From positions 1 to 64,000 of the forward strand of contig PFGG01000005.1 of assembly GCA_002783405.1 (NCBI GenBank): a stretch of DNA of 64,000 nt. Reading direction: 5' to 3'. Positions 52,859 through 62,250 of the stretch are shown in pieces. The notes under the pieces were generated by a model. That model saw only the letters and a program-made list of their open reading frames with translations, had not been told where the DNA came from and did no database searches. The translations under genes were made by a program, and so were the position numbers. This DNA comes from a bacterium (Candidatus Blackallbacteria) CG13_big_fil_rev_8_21_14_2_50_49_14 (GTDB lineage: Bacteria; Cyanobacteriota; Sericytochromatia; UBA7694). Position 1 is the stretch's first letter. Every line of letters begins with the position of its first letter.

Positions 52859-54343
52859 ATGATGCTTACGCCAGAGCTTGAAGCTACACGCAAACAGATT
52901 GAATCAATTGCCCGCGATTACGGCCTGGATTTCTTTGAAGTCATCTATGAAATGATTGATTTTGAAACCATGAACCAGATTGCCGCCTATGATGGCTTTC
53001 CTGTGCGCTATCCGCATTGGCGTTTTGGCATGGAATACAATAAACTCAGCAAATCCTATGCCTATGGGCTTTCTAAGATTTATGAACTGGTGATCAATAC
53101 GGATCCCTGCTATGCCTATTTGATGAACTGTAACCGGGATGTGGATCAAAAGACCATCATGGCGCATGTCTATGCCCACTGTGATTTTTTTAAAAACAAC
53201 GCAAGTTTTGCCCATACCAACCGCAAAATGATGGATGTCATGGCCAATCACGGCACCCAGGTGCGCCAATATATCGAACGCTATGGCGAGGATACTGTCG
53301 AAGCCTTTTTGGATACAGCGCTTTCACTTGAAAACCTGATCGACTTTCACTCAGATCATATTCAACGCTTAGAGAAAAAGCCCTATGGCTATGATGAAGA
53401 TGCCATTGATCAAACGCCCAATTTTCGCTTGCGGTCTAAGCCTCATATGGAAAAATACATCAATCCCAAGGAATATATTGAAGAGCAGGAACGTCAGTAC
53501 AAAGAAGAACAACTGCGCAAGAAAGAGCGTTTTCCCAGTGAACCCTATCGGGATGTTTTGTTGTTTTTGATGGAAAATGCCCCTTTGGAAAACTGGCAAG
53601 TTGAAATCCTTTCAATTGTACGGGATGAAGCTTTGTATTTTGCGCCCCAACGGGCCACCAAAATTATGAATGAAGGCTGGGCCAGCTATTGGCATTCGGT
53701 GATCATGACCCAACGTGCTGCCACGGCCAGTGAAATTGTTGATTTTGCAGATTTGCACTCGGGCACGATGGCCATGAGTGCCCGACAACTCAATCCCTAT
53801 AAAATTGGGCTAGAAATCTACCGAGATATTGAAGAACGCTGGAATACGGGGCGTTTCGGTCGTGAGTATGAGGAATGTAGTTCTTACGAAGAAAAGCGCA
53901 AATGGGACAAACAATTGGGTTTGGGGCGTCAAAAAATCTTTGAAGTCAGAAAAGTCTATAACGATGTGATGTTCCTCGATGAGTTTTTAACCATGGAATT
54001 GTGTGAAAGGTTAAAATTGTTTACCTTTGAATACAATGGCTCCAGTGAGCAGTACGAAATCGCATCTCGGCAGTATCAAGATATCAAGCAAAAATTGCTC
54101 ACCAGTCTGACCAATTTTGGAGAACCCTATATTGAAATCGTGGACGCCAACCATGACAACCGTGGCGAGCTCTATTTGGTGCATACCCATACAGGTGTTG
54201 ATCTCAAATTGGATTATGCCCAAGATACCTTGGCGAATCTCTATAAGGTGTGGAAACGGCCCACCAACCTTGAAACGATTGTCGATGAACGTGTGAAGTT
54301 GTTGAGCTACGATGGGAAGGAGCATACTTCTCGCCTCTTGTGA
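52859..54343 (+). CDS. SpoVR family protein
   Basis: The 494-residue protein matches SpoVR/YcgB: YPHWRFGMEYNKLSKSYAYGLSKIYELVINTDP, MAHVYAHCDFFKNN and MNEGWASYWHSVIM. It is close to the usual family length. ATG-ATG at 52859-52864 with AAGG upstream; either could start. In Bacillus, SpoVR is needed for spore cortex; most carriers do not sporulate and its role in them is unclear. It is the third member of the prkA operon. Its stop overlaps the GTG of the fourth gene (GTGA). Confidence 0.95.
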   Translation: MMLTPELEATRKQIESIARDYGLDFFEVIYEMIDFETMNQIAAYDGFPVRYPHWRFGMEYNKLSKSYAYGLSKIYELVINTDPCYAYLMNCNRDVDQKTIMAHVYAHCDFFKNNASFAHTNRKMMDVMANHGTQVRQYIERYGEDTVEAFLDTALSLENLIDFHSDHIQRLEKKPYGYDEDAIDQTPNFRLRSKPHMEKYINPKEYIEEQERQYKEEQLRKKERFPSEPYRDVLLFLMENAPLENWQVEILSIVRDEALYFAPQRATKIMNEGWASYWHSVIMTQRAATASEIVDFADLHSGTMAMSARQLNPYKIGLEIYRDIEERWNTGRFGREYEECSSYEEKRKWDKQLGLGRQKIFEVRKVYNDVMFLDEFLTMELCERLKLFTFEYNGSSEQYEIASRQYQDIKQKLLTSLTNFGEPYIEIVDANHDNRGELYLVHTHTGVDLKLDYAQDTLANLYKVWKRPTNLETIVDERVKLLSYDGKEHTSRLL

Positions 54344-54966
54344 TAAATTTTAAACAGTTAAAATCGGTTTTGGATCAAGGCAAGGATCCCCCTGCCAAAA
54401 ATCAGCAAAAATATTCGCCACTTGAAAAGCTCTATATGGAGTCTGAGCAGGCGATTATGCTTCAGAACCAAAATATTTATCAGGAAACAAAGCCGATTCC
54501 CTCCTGTGAAGCCAGAGATATTCAAAATTTTCATGTTCGACACTATGGTCTACTGAGTTTTTATCAGGAAATGCAAGCCAATTTTGAAAAAATTGAAAAA
54601 GAAATCAATGTCTTTGAGCTGAGAAGATTGCTAACCTATCTCGAAGAATATTTGACCTATATGCGTGCAGTGATTCATTGTTCAAATGAACTGGTGACCT
54701 TCAGAACCTCGGTTGAAACCCAAACAGAGGCGGTCGTTGCGTTAAACCGAAAACTTCAACAAACCCATACCCCAGAAGCCTTGAAATTGATTGAAGTTGA
54801 AATGGAAGAGATCTTGGATCAGGCTGAAGCGTTTAAAGACAAACTTGAAGATTTTCCGATACGCAATATCAGCGCCCAAACGGTGATGCCCTATTATGAA
54901 TGCTATCAACAGAAATTACATTTACTACAAGAGGATTTACTCGAAGCTTCTGCCTGGATTCATTGA
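54340..54966 (+). CDS. Fourth gene of the prkA operon; unrecognised helical protein
   Basis: The 208-residue protein starts with GTG 54340, sharing four bases with the SpoVR stop (GTGATAA), so it is translationally coupled. It is soluble, acidic and predicted all-helical, with heptad-like segments (FYQEMQANFEKIEKEINVFELRRLLTYLEEYL; ALKLIEVEMEEILDQAEAF written here as two separate stretches). I recognise no motif. Tight coupling to SpoVR suggests a structural or regulatory partner of the PrkA complex. It overlaps the convergent methyltransferase by 7 bp. Confidence 0.75.
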   Translation: MINFKQLKSVLDQGKDPPAKNQQKYSPLEKLYMESEQAIMLQNQNIYQETKPIPSCEARDIQNFHVRHYGLLSFYQEMQANFEKIEKEINVFELRRLLTYLEEYLTYMRAVIHCSNELVTFRTSVETQTEAVVALNRKLQQTHTPEALKLIEVEMEEILDQAEAFKDKLEDFPIRNISAQTVMPYYECYQQKLHLLQEDLLEASAWIH

Positions 54967-55550
54967 GCCATTTTCCAAAGGCCCAGATAAGAGCCTCTTG
55001 CTGACTCAGGGATCAATTTGAGGGGCGGATCCAGCTTAAAAGGGGCAAGGCACATATTCAAAGGGCGCCACAGCCCAGATTGAATATCTGTGTTCTCAGT
55101 CAGCTCAGGATAGGTCGTGATCAGCAGATATTCAAATGCATGTCTGTGAATATTTTTTAAGCAGCGTTGAATTTGTAAAAAAGACAAATGGGTAAAACAA
55201 TTGCGCACCAATAATAAATCTGCTTTTGGCAGTTCTTCATGGGTTAAATCCAAGACTTGAAAGTGAATATTTTCCTGCTGATAGCGAGCTTGATTCTGGG
55301 CGATTAATTCTGGAACGATATCCGCCCCGATATAGTCAATTCCTTTTAAATCGACGTATTGCATCCAGTTAAAGTCACCGCAAGGCAAATCCAAAAGCGA
55401 ATGAATCTCGAGTATCTCCATTAATTGGGGGAGTATTTTGACCAACCCACCCGCCTCAGAGAGTCGAGATCCTGAACCAGAGAGGGTTTCATCCTCCCCC
55501 CAGAGTTTTTCCTTGTAAATATGGGTAAAAATTTCCTGAAGCCCCAACAT
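54960..55550 (-). CDS. Class I SAM-dependent methyltransferase
   Basis: The 196-residue protein has methyltransferase motif I as SLLDLPCGDFNWM, motif II region IDYIGADIVPELI, and DLLLVRNCFTHLSFLQI after it. The N-terminus has GSGSRLSEAGGL, seen in small sugar- or lipid-type methyltransferases. The C-terminus includes RPLNMCLAPFKLDPP, a substrate-cover region I know from the DUF4942/class I group only loosely. It is convergent with the prkA operon. The substrate is unknown. Confidence 0.8.
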   Translation of the reverse strand: MLGLQEIFTHIYKEKLWGEDETLSGSGSRLSEAGGLVKILPQLMEILEIHSLLDLPCGDFNWMQYVDLKGIDYIGADIVPELIAQNQARYQQENIHFQVLDLTHEELPKADLLLVRNCFTHLSFLQIQRCLKNIHRHAFEYLLITTYPELTENTDIQSGLWRPLNMCLAPFKLDPPLKLIPESARGSYLGLWKMAQ

Positions 55551-55629
55551 GAAGCAAACACTGTCATTTCTATTTATTTTTACTATTGTAGCAGCCTCTG
55601 TGCTGGGTAACGTCAGAATCCAATGACTT

Positions 55630-57462
55630 TTATTTCAGCCCGAAAATCATCGGCACTACGCCCAGACAGATCAGCAGGATCAACACTTGCAAGGGCAGCC
55701 CTACTTTCAGATAGTCTTTGAATGTGTAGCCGCCTGGAACCAGCACCATGGTATTGACGGGTGATGCGACAGGGGTTGCAAAGGCTGAGGATGCAGCCAA
55801 GGCGACGACCATTAAAAGCGTTTTCGGTGAATAGTGAAGGGTGAGTGCCAATTGAAGTGCGACGGGGGCAATCAGGACCGTAGTTGCCGTGTTTGAAATA
55901 AACAGACTGCAAAAAGAAGTGATCAGAAAGAGACTGCCCATAACCCAATAGGGGCCCAATCCGCCCAATACCTGAGATAGCCAGTGGCTCAGTGCTTCTG
56001 TACTGCCGCTGTTGTTCAGAGCGGTGGACATCGGCAACATCGCAGCGATCAAGAGCACGGATTCCCAAGAAATGGACTGATAGGCTTCTTCCATGCTCAA
56101 GCAGCGAGTAAGCACCATGCCAGATGCAGTTATGAGAATTGCGGTAACCAAGGGGAAGATGCCTGTTAACATCAGAACGAGCAGGGTGACCAACCAAAAC
56201 AGAGTAAGCCCTATTTTAAATGGATTCGCAGCATGGGCTTCTTCGGGCAGGTTTAAAACCGCAAAGTCTCTTTTTTCGAGCCCTAATCTGTGAATACCCG
56301 ACCAGTCTCCCTGAACCAATAAAAAATCTCCAAAGCGGAGCCGAAGCTGAGCAAGAGGGGCTTTGATTAGCTGGTTGCCTCTTTGAATGGCCAATACATG
56401 CAGGCGATAGCGTTCCCGAAACTGAAATTCAGCAAGCGTTTTTCCAACCAAGCGAGAGCGCGGCATCAAGAGCATTTCTGCCAATCCGAGAGAGTGCCCC
56501 CCCATTTTCAGCATGGGTTTTTCAGACCTTAGCCAGGTGATACCCAATGCTTTTTCAAGCTTTTTCAACGCTTCTGCGTCACCGCTGATCAGAACTTCCT
56601 GGTTGGGCTCCAGTAAGGTTTTGCCAGAACAGAGAGCAATCTCCTCTGAATTAAAACCTGAGTCCCGTCGGGCTGAGAGAATCTGAATGCCGTATTCACT
56701 TCCGAGTTGAAGCTCAGCTAAGCTTTTACCAAAGAGCGAAGAACCTGGTGGTAAAGCTGCCCATCTGAGTTGATTTGACATTTCATACTGCCTGAGTAGA
56801 GATTCAATATTCTCAGGTTTGGGCTCCTGTTGAGAATCTTTGCTTGACTTTGTTGCTTGAGGCAAGAGTTTACGTCCGAGCACCCCAAAGTATAAAATGC
56901 TGGCGATTAATGCGCAGAGACCTGGAAGCGTGAAATCAAAAAAACCAAAGCCTGAAAGACCAGCTTCTTTGAGGGTATTTGAGACCACCAAATTCGGCGG
57001 GGTTCCTATTAAAGTGAGCATTCCTCCTAAAAGAGAGGCGAAGGCCATTGGCATAAGCAAGCGTGAAGGTGAGAGCTTTGCCTGCTGAGCCAGAGAGAGG
57101 GCAATGGGCAAAAATACGGCTGTCGTTCCTGTTGAAGACATAAAACCTGAAAGCAGAGCAACAGCGAGCATTAGAACAATTAAAAGGCGTATTTCACTGT
57201 TCCCTGTCAGCTTTGAGACGCCTGATCCCAGCCATTGGGCGGTTCCTGTCTGTAAAATAGCGCCCCCCACGACAAAAAGTGAGGCGATCATGACCACTAC
57301 TGGATCTGAAAATCCCGCCAGGGCTTGTTCTGGGCTCACTACGCCAGTCATCATCAAAGCTGAGAGCATTAAAACAGCGACAAGATCCAATCTGAGCAGA
57401 TCTGAAACAAACAGAACGATCGTGGTCAAAAGGATCAAAAGCGTGATCAGAAGTGGGCTCAT
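55630..57462 (-). CDS. SLC13/DASS-type anion permease with two TrkA-C domains
   Basis: The 610-residue membrane protein has two transporter halves. The first carries SSTGTTAVFLP (109-119) and GTPPNLVVS (153-161). The second carries SNTATTVLIAP and TPVASPVNTMV; these paired S-N/S-T motifs bind Na+ and anion in the DASS family. Between them lie two RCK_C/TrkA-C domains at about 235-308 and 325-395, each with G-K-x-L-A-E. Such fused permeases move sulfate, dicarboxylates or related anions. Which one cannot be read. It is divergent from purA. Confidence 0.92.
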   Translation of the reverse strand: MSPLLITLLILLTTIVLFVSDLLRLDLVAVLMLSALMMTGVVSPEQALAGFSDPVVVMIASLFVVGGAILQTGTAQWLGSGVSKLTGNSEIRLLIVLMLAVALLSGFMSSTGTTAVFLPIALSLAQQAKLSPSRLLMPMAFASLLGGMLTLIGTPPNLVVSNTLKEAGLSGFGFFDFTLPGLCALIASILYFGVLGRKLLPQATKSSKDSQQEPKPENIESLLRQYEMSNQLRWAALPPGSSLFGKSLAELQLGSEYGIQILSARRDSGFNSEEIALCSGKTLLEPNQEVLISGDAEALKKLEKALGITWLRSEKPMLKMGGHSLGLAEMLLMPRSRLVGKTLAEFQFRERYRLHVLAIQRGNQLIKAPLAQLRLRFGDFLLVQGDWSGIHRLGLEKRDFAVLNLPEEAHAANPFKIGLTLFWLVTLLVLMLTGIFPLVTAILITASGMVLTRCLSMEEAYQSISWESVLLIAAMLPMSTALNNSGSTEALSHWLSQVLGGLGPYWVMGSLFLITSFCSLFISNTATTVLIAPVALQLALTLHYSPKTLLMVVALAASSAFATPVASPVNTMVLVPGGYTFKDYLKVGLPLQVLILLICLGVVPMIFGLK

Positions 57463-57600
57463 GGTTTCCTATTCTCGAGGGTATTTCTTGCTAAGTTTTC
57501 TGTTCATCAAAACACAGTCTGGGTAAATTTTCAATTCTGCCTATTTCCCATGGGGAATGGTATCCTGACTGTGAAACCATCGAAAAGGATATAAATTTTC

Positions 57601-58779
57601 ATGCAGATTGTTGTGGGTGCCCAATGGGGAGATGAAGGCAAGGGTAAAATCGTAGATTTTCTTTCTGAAAGTGCTGATTTTATCGTGCGCTATCAAGGCG
57701 GAAACAATGCGGGGCATACCGTGATTGTGGGTGATGAAACTTTCAAATTGCATTTGGTGCCTTCGGGCATTTGCCGTGGCAAACAAAGTGTATTGGGAAA
57801 TGGGGTTGTGATCAATCCTGTCGCCTTGGCTGAGGAGATTCAGAAGCTCGAAGCGCGTGGCATTGAAGTCAGAGGCAAACTTTGGTTGAGCAGTCGGGCC
57901 CATTTGATTCTAGAAGAACATATTCTGCGGGATCAAGCCCAGGAAGCTTCGCGCAGCTTGAAGGTCGGTACGACAGGCAAAGGCATTGGCCCTGCCTATA
58001 CAGACAAAACCCAACGCAAAGGCGTGCGACTGGGTGAATGGCATTACAGTGAGTCCCTGACGAGTTCAGAACATGAGGCGCTAACTTTTTTATCTCCCCT
58101 GATCGCCGATACCACGCATTTATTGCATGAGGCCTTTGAGAACGGAAAGAAGATTCTGCTGGAGGGGGCGCAGGGCACTTTCCTGGATATCGACCATGGC
58201 ACCTATCCTTTTGTGACCTCTTCAAATTGTTCGAGTGGTGGCGCCTGTACGGGAACAGGTCTACCCCCCACTGCGATCCATGAGGTCAATGGCATTCTCA
58301 AAGCCTATACCACGCGTGTTGGCAATGGACCCTTTCCCACTGAGCTATTGGATGAAACTGGCGCATTTTTGCAAAAACAAGGGCACGAATTTGGCACCAC
58401 TACCGGACGGGTTCGCCGCTGTGGCTGGCTGGATCTGGTGATGGCCAACTATGCGCGCAGAATCAATGGCATTAACCGCTGGAGTATTACCAAACTGGAT
58501 GTTCTCAGTGGCTTGGATGAATTGAAAGTCTGTACGGCCTACCGTTATCAAGATCAGCTCCTGAAAGGGTATCCCGCAGAGGTTCGTGTGCTTGAAGGGC
58601 TTGAACCGGTTTATGAAACCTTGCCAGGTTGGCGTGAACCCCTGTCTGAGTGTCAATCGCTTGCAGATTTACCTCAGAACGCACGGAATTATTTAAATTT
58701 TATTGAAGCCAAGACTCAAACCCCGATTAAATTGGTTTCTTGGGGGCCTGAGCGGACTCAAACCCTGATTATAGATTAA
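57601..58779 (+). CDS. purA: Adenylosuccinate synthetase, shortened form
   Basis: The 392-residue enzyme joins IMP and aspartate using GTP in AMP synthesis. Motifs: GDEGKGK (10-16, catalytic D11), NNAGHTV (H39), TTGKGIGPAY, EGAQGTFLDIDHGTYPFVTSSN split here as EGAQGTFLDIDHG and TYPFVTSSN, and TTTGRVRRCGW. Against the E. coli enzyme (432 residues) about 33 residues are missing between the GVRLGEW motif and EGAQG (Q191 corresponds to Q224), where E. coli has helices. All catalytic motifs remain. AAGGAT lies 11 nt upstream of the ATG. It converges on ftsI with an 11-bp gap. Confidence 0.95.
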   Translation: MQIVVGAQWGDEGKGKIVDFLSESADFIVRYQGGNNAGHTVIVGDETFKLHLVPSGICRGKQSVLGNGVVINPVALAEEIQKLEARGIEVRGKLWLSSRAHLILEEHILRDQAQEASRSLKVGTTGKGIGPAYTDKTQRKGVRLGEWHYSESLTSSEHEALTFLSPLIADTTHLLHEAFENGKKILLEGAQGTFLDIDHGTYPFVTSSNCSSGGACTGTGLPPTAIHEVNGILKAYTTRVGNGPFPTELLDETGAFLQKQGHEFGTTTGRVRRCGWLDLVMANYARRINGINRWSITKLDVLSGLDELKVCTAYRYQDQLLKGYPAEVRVLEGLEPVYETLPGWREPLSECQSLADLPQNARNYLNFIEAKTQTPIKLVSWGPERTQTLIID

Positions 58780-58790
58780 TCTGGTGGGCT

Positions 58791-60578
58791 TCAGTGTTTC
58801 AACTCTTCGGGGTGGGATGGCTGAAGCCCATAATAAGTAATCAGGTTTTTACAGATTTCCTTATAAACGGGAACGGCTGTCATGCTGGCATAATGCGCAG
58901 CTTTGGGCGCATCAAAAAGCACGAAAATAACATAGCGAGGATTGTCTGCGGGCAAAACGCCAATAAATGAAGCCATGACGTCACCATTGTAGCGTCCGTT
59001 GACGACCTTATCCGCAGTTCCTGTTTTGCCTCCCAGAAGATAGCCTGGAATTTTGGCATTGTGGGCTGTGCCATGGGGGCTTTCAACCACCTGCATCATC
59101 ATATTGAGCATTTCCTGTGCTGTTTTCTCAGAAAGGGTTCTCGTTTTATTGGGGGGAAACTGCTTGATGACTTTGTTCTCAGGTGAAACAATTTCGTGGA
59201 TAATCCGGGGTTCAATCCGAATGCCTTTATTGGCAATCGCTGAAGCAGCAGTCACAACCTGCAAGGGAGTGACGGCAACGCCCTGCCCAAAAGAAACCGT
59301 AGATTGACGCGAGGCGGCCCAGGGCAATTCAGGTAAGAGCCCTCCGACCTCCCCATTGAGCTTTGAGTGCGTTTTCTTACCAAATCCAAATTTTAAAAGC
59401 AAATTGCGGTGCTGCTCAGGCTTCATGCGACGCCCCAACATGCTTGAGCCGACATTGCTTGAAAGTTCCAAAATTTGAAAGGGTTTAAGCGAACGCACCA
59501 ATCCAGGGGGTTGGTGGTGGTCATGTACAGGCCAATTGTCGACATGAATCAGGGTCGGCACCTGAATTACTTCATCTATTGAGGTCTTGCCTGCTTCCAG
59601 TGCTGCGGCAAGGGTAAAAACCTTCATGGTAGAACCGGGTTCATAAAAATCAGTGACTGCCCAGTTCTTGATTCTCGGATCCCAGCCTTTGCCCGGAATT
59701 TCATTTAAATTAACGGATGGATTGGTGGCCAAGGCGAGTAAATCGCCATCAGGGATTCCCATGACAATTGCGACTCCGCGTTCAGCCTGGGTGGCCTCCA
59801 TGCCTTTCTTTAATTCGCGTTCAGCCAAGTATTGGATATTTTCATCAATGGTCAATACGACCTTATTGGCTTTTGCTTTTTCAGTCAGGAAGGGAAGATC
59901 CCCATCAATTCGAAGCAATTCATTGCCATAGGCATCCGTTAGGATACCTGCTTTGGTGGCTCCGCCCTGAAGAAATTCATTAAATGATTTTTCAATCCCT
60001 TCTTGGCCTAAATTATCGATATCGGTATAGCCAATTAATGAGGCGGCCATATCATTGTGAGGGTAAATCCGTTTATTTTCAGAAAGAATACCAATCCCTG
60101 GTATTTTAAGTTTCCTTATTTCTTGGGCTGTCTTTTCGTCAACTTTTCGTTTGATATAATGCCAAAAATTGCCTGAAAGATTTTTGAGCAGTTTGTCTTG
60201 AGGTTCATTTAAGAGCGGAGCGAGTTTTGGCACAATTTCAGCAGGCTTTTCTTTGAGGTATTCAGGATCGACATAAATAGCGAAAGCGGGCACATCAATC
60301 GCCAGCTTGTGTCCGGCACGATCCGTGATGATTCCGCGTTTTCCAGCAATGCTGATGACTTTTTTCTGTTGGGTGATCGCTTGTTTTTTAAATTCCTGGT
60401 GTTGGGGAACCTGCAAATAGAAGACCCTTCCCGCCAGAATCAAAAATCCAGAAACCAGGGCCAGATAGAGAAATCCTATCCTTTGATTGTAAACAGAAGG
60501 CACACTGCGCGGCGTGAGTGTATCATCCGATGATTTTTCTGAGTTTGTGACTGGAGAGCGGGGAGGTCGAGACATCAT
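58791..60578 (-). CDS. ftsI: Septal transpeptidase FtsI/PBP2-type (class B PBP)
   Basis: The 595-residue protein has an N-terminal anchor at about 34-55 and a PBP dimerisation-like domain (KRGIITDRAGHKLA at 80-93). A transpeptidase domain follows with S316-x-x-K319 (EPGSTMK), S373-x-N375 (SSN) and K518-T-G-T (GGKTGT). It cross-links peptidoglycan at the septum. The C-terminus lacks PASTA domains. The start (ATG-ATG at 60578) shares a base with the ftsL-like stop, and rsmH-ftsL-ftsI order supports FtsI over an elongation PBP. The usual next genes (murE, mraY) do not follow; purA converges instead. Confidence 0.93.
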   Translation of the reverse strand: MMSRPPRSPVTNSEKSSDDTLTPRSVPSVYNQRIGFLYLALVSGFLILAGRVFYLQVPQHQEFKKQAITQQKKVISIAGKRGIITDRAGHKLAIDVPAFAIYVDPEYLKEKPAEIVPKLAPLLNEPQDKLLKNLSGNFWHYIKRKVDEKTAQEIRKLKIPGIGILSENKRIYPHNDMAASLIGYTDIDNLGQEGIEKSFNEFLQGGATKAGILTDAYGNELLRIDGDLPFLTEKAKANKVVLTIDENIQYLAERELKKGMEATQAERGVAIVMGIPDGDLLALATNPSVNLNEIPGKGWDPRIKNWAVTDFYEPGSTMKVFTLAAALEAGKTSIDEVIQVPTLIHVDNWPVHDHHQPPGLVRSLKPFQILELSSNVGSSMLGRRMKPEQHRNLLLKFGFGKKTHSKLNGEVGGLLPELPWAASRQSTVSFGQGVAVTPLQVVTAASAIANKGIRIEPRIIHEIVSPENKVIKQFPPNKTRTLSEKTAQEMLNMMMQVVESPHGTAHNAKIPGYLLGGKTGTADKVVNGRYNGDVMASFIGVLPADNPRYVIFVLFDAPKAAHYASMTAVPVYKEICKNLITYYGLQPSHPEELKH

Positions 60579-61018
60579 TAAAAGCCAACTGGAGTGCGAA
60601 TTTCCTTGGATTTAGACTGTATCGCGATTGAACTGCCTGATTCTGCCTGATGATAAACAGAGCTTTCCAAGGTTATATAGTGATAATTTTCAACTTGCTG
60701 CATGCCCATGCCCATGGCTTTTTGTTCAACGGTTGCAAGTGATTTTTTCTCAGCAAGTACAGCTTGAAGTACGTCATTCTCTTCCTTGGTGTGAATAATC
60801 TGTTGTTGTTTTTGGTTGGCTTGGTTTTCAATCAGCACTGAGTGAAAGTAAATCAAAAGAGAGCCCACAAAAAGACTCACCAGAAACAGGATACCCATCG
60901 GCGAGATTTGTTCTGTCCGCACAATGGTTTTCTTGGTTGTAAAGGTACGCGTCCAGGGAGTTGCCTCAACTCTTGCCTGAAGTTGTGTTGTATTATTAAG
61001 TGCTGTTGTTGCCGCCAT
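60578..61018 (-). CDS. ftsL: FtsL-like cell division protein
   Basis: The 146-residue protein has a cytosolic N-terminus of about 40 residues, one transmembrane helix at about 41-60 (GILFLVSLFVGSLLIYFHS) and an extracytoplasmic coiled-coil-like stretch (ENQANQKQQQIIHTKEEND, then AVLAEKK). This is the FtsL topology. The family has little sequence identity, so the call relies on topology and position between rsmH and ftsI. It would bridge FtsB, FtsQ and FtsI/FtsW at the septum. Confidence 0.8.
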   Translation of the reverse strand: MAATTALNNTTQLQARVEATPWTRTFTTKKTIVRTEQISPMGILFLVSLFVGSLLIYFHSVLIENQANQKQQQIIHTKEENDVLQAVLAEKKSLATVEQKAMGMGMQQVENYHYITLESSVYHQAESGSSIAIQSKSKEIRTPVGF

Positions 61019-61055
61019 TAATTCATCCGCTCCATCTTATTCAATTCAAGCTCAT

Positions 61056-61994
61056 CTACAATTTTTCTGCAACTCTTAAGCGCGCACTGCGTGAAGGTGA
61101 GTTTTCAGCAATTTCTTGCTCTGAAGGTTTCACCGCTCGGGTTAATAATTTAATTTTGGCCCGATGCTGACAGGTACAAATTGGCTGCCTCGGTGGGCAG
61201 ATACAATTTGTTGCCATTTCACGCATAAACAGTTTGACACGTCGATCTTCCAATGAATGGAAAGATATAACGGCCAAGCGTCCTCCTGGTTTTAGCAGAT
61301 CCACAGCAAGTGGAAGCACCCGCTCAAGTGCATCCAGTTCGCCATTCACCGCTATCCGTAAGGCCTGAAACACCCGCGTGGCAGGATGAAGTTTTTGGCC
61401 GTGGCGCGGCATTACTTTTTCCACCAATTGGGCAAGTTCACTCGTTCTTAAAAATGGCGCCTTTACGCGTTGCGCGATGATTGCCCGTGCAATGCGTCTG
61501 GCCATGCGCTCCTCACCAAAGTCCTGAAAAATCTGAGTCAGTTCTGCTTCACTCAATTGATTTACAAGATCTGCGGCAGTGGCCACCGCTTCGTCTGGAT
61601 TCATTCGCATGTCCAAAGGACCATCATTCAAAAACGAAAAACCTCTTTGAGGCTCTTTTAATTGAAAAAGGGAAGTTCCCAAATCCAATAAAATGGCATC
61701 CAAATCCTTCATACCATATTCAGAGGCCAGAGCCTCTAAATCAGCAAAATTGCCTGGTATTAACTGAAATGGAAAATTCAGGGTTTCTAGCCGCTTTTGT
61801 GCGCGTATCAAGGTTTCTGGATCCCGCTCAATGCCCCAGAGAAAACCTTGAGAACCTGCACGTTTCAGCATTTCCATACTGTGACCCGCTCCACCCGTGG
61901 TGCAGTCAAGTATCCGGAAGTCAGCCTGAATATTTAACCAATCCAGTACCTCCCTGCGCATGACCGAATAATGTTCGATTTCGGGGGGGGACAA
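61056..61994 (-). CDS. rsmH: 16S rRNA m4C1402 methyltransferase RsmH
   Basis: The 312-residue protein has the RsmH motifs HYSVMRREVLDWL, DCTTGGAGHS (SAM loop), DAILLDLGTS, QRGFSF, DGPLDMRM, KLHPATRVFQALRIAVN and ISFHSLEDRRVK. The usual DLGVSS is DLGTSL. It methylates N4 of C1402 in 16S rRNA. The start is TTG 61994 behind a strong GAGGAG site; the next in-frame ATG (residue 12) would remove the conserved H-Y-S. Eight C run through codons 2-4 (61983-61990 on the plus strand as G). Order rsmH-ftsL-ftsI is a dcw fragment; no mraZ lies upstream. Confidence 0.95.
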   Translation of the reverse strand: MSPPEIEHYSVMRREVLDWLNIQADFRILDCTTGGAGHSMEMLKRAGSQGFLWGIERDPETLIRAQKRLETLNFPFQLIPGNFADLEALASEYGMKDLDAILLDLGTSLFQLKEPQRGFSFLNDGPLDMRMNPDEAVATAADLVNQLSEAELTQIFQDFGEERMARRIARAIIAQRVKAPFLRTSELAQLVEKVMPRHGQKLHPATRVFQALRIAVNGELDALERVLPLAVDLLKPGGRLAVISFHSLEDRRVKLFMREMATNCICPPRQPICTCQHRAKIKLLTRAVKPSEQEIAENSPSRSARLRVAEKL

Positions 61995-62248
61995 GATATG
62001 CTCCTCTATTTCAGTTTCTGACAGTCTGGGATCTGCTTTCCGTAAGCCCTGTCACACATTTGTAACACATGCAGATCCTGGTGTCTACGCCTCAAAGTCG
62101 GATTGAGCTTTGTTTTTTATCTAATTCTGATCTTTTTTGATAAATCAGCAGAATTTATGTGATATTCAGCACAAAAACAGGCTTGTTAAAAACCAAAGTG
62201 ACTGGTTGGGGAATGATTATATTACTTCAAGTTCCATAGGGGTTTCCA
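61995..62248 (-). other. Leader region of rsmH with an imperfect inverted repeat
   Basis: The 303-bp gap before rsmH is A/T-rich and has no likely reading frame. An inverted repeat, AATTCTGAT (62123-62131) with ATCAG(C)AGAATT (62144-62155), has one bulge and a 12-nt loop. ATTATA at 62217-62222 would be a TATAAT box on the minus strand, but no -35 is evident. I saw no MraZ-type GTGGG repeats. Confidence 0.35.
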
Positions 62249-62250
62249 TA

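Noticed and set aside
55613-56197. 194-codon frame within the SLC13 permease on the same strand
   Set aside because: Out of frame with the well-supported permease; H/R/S-rich composition typical of a shifted frame.
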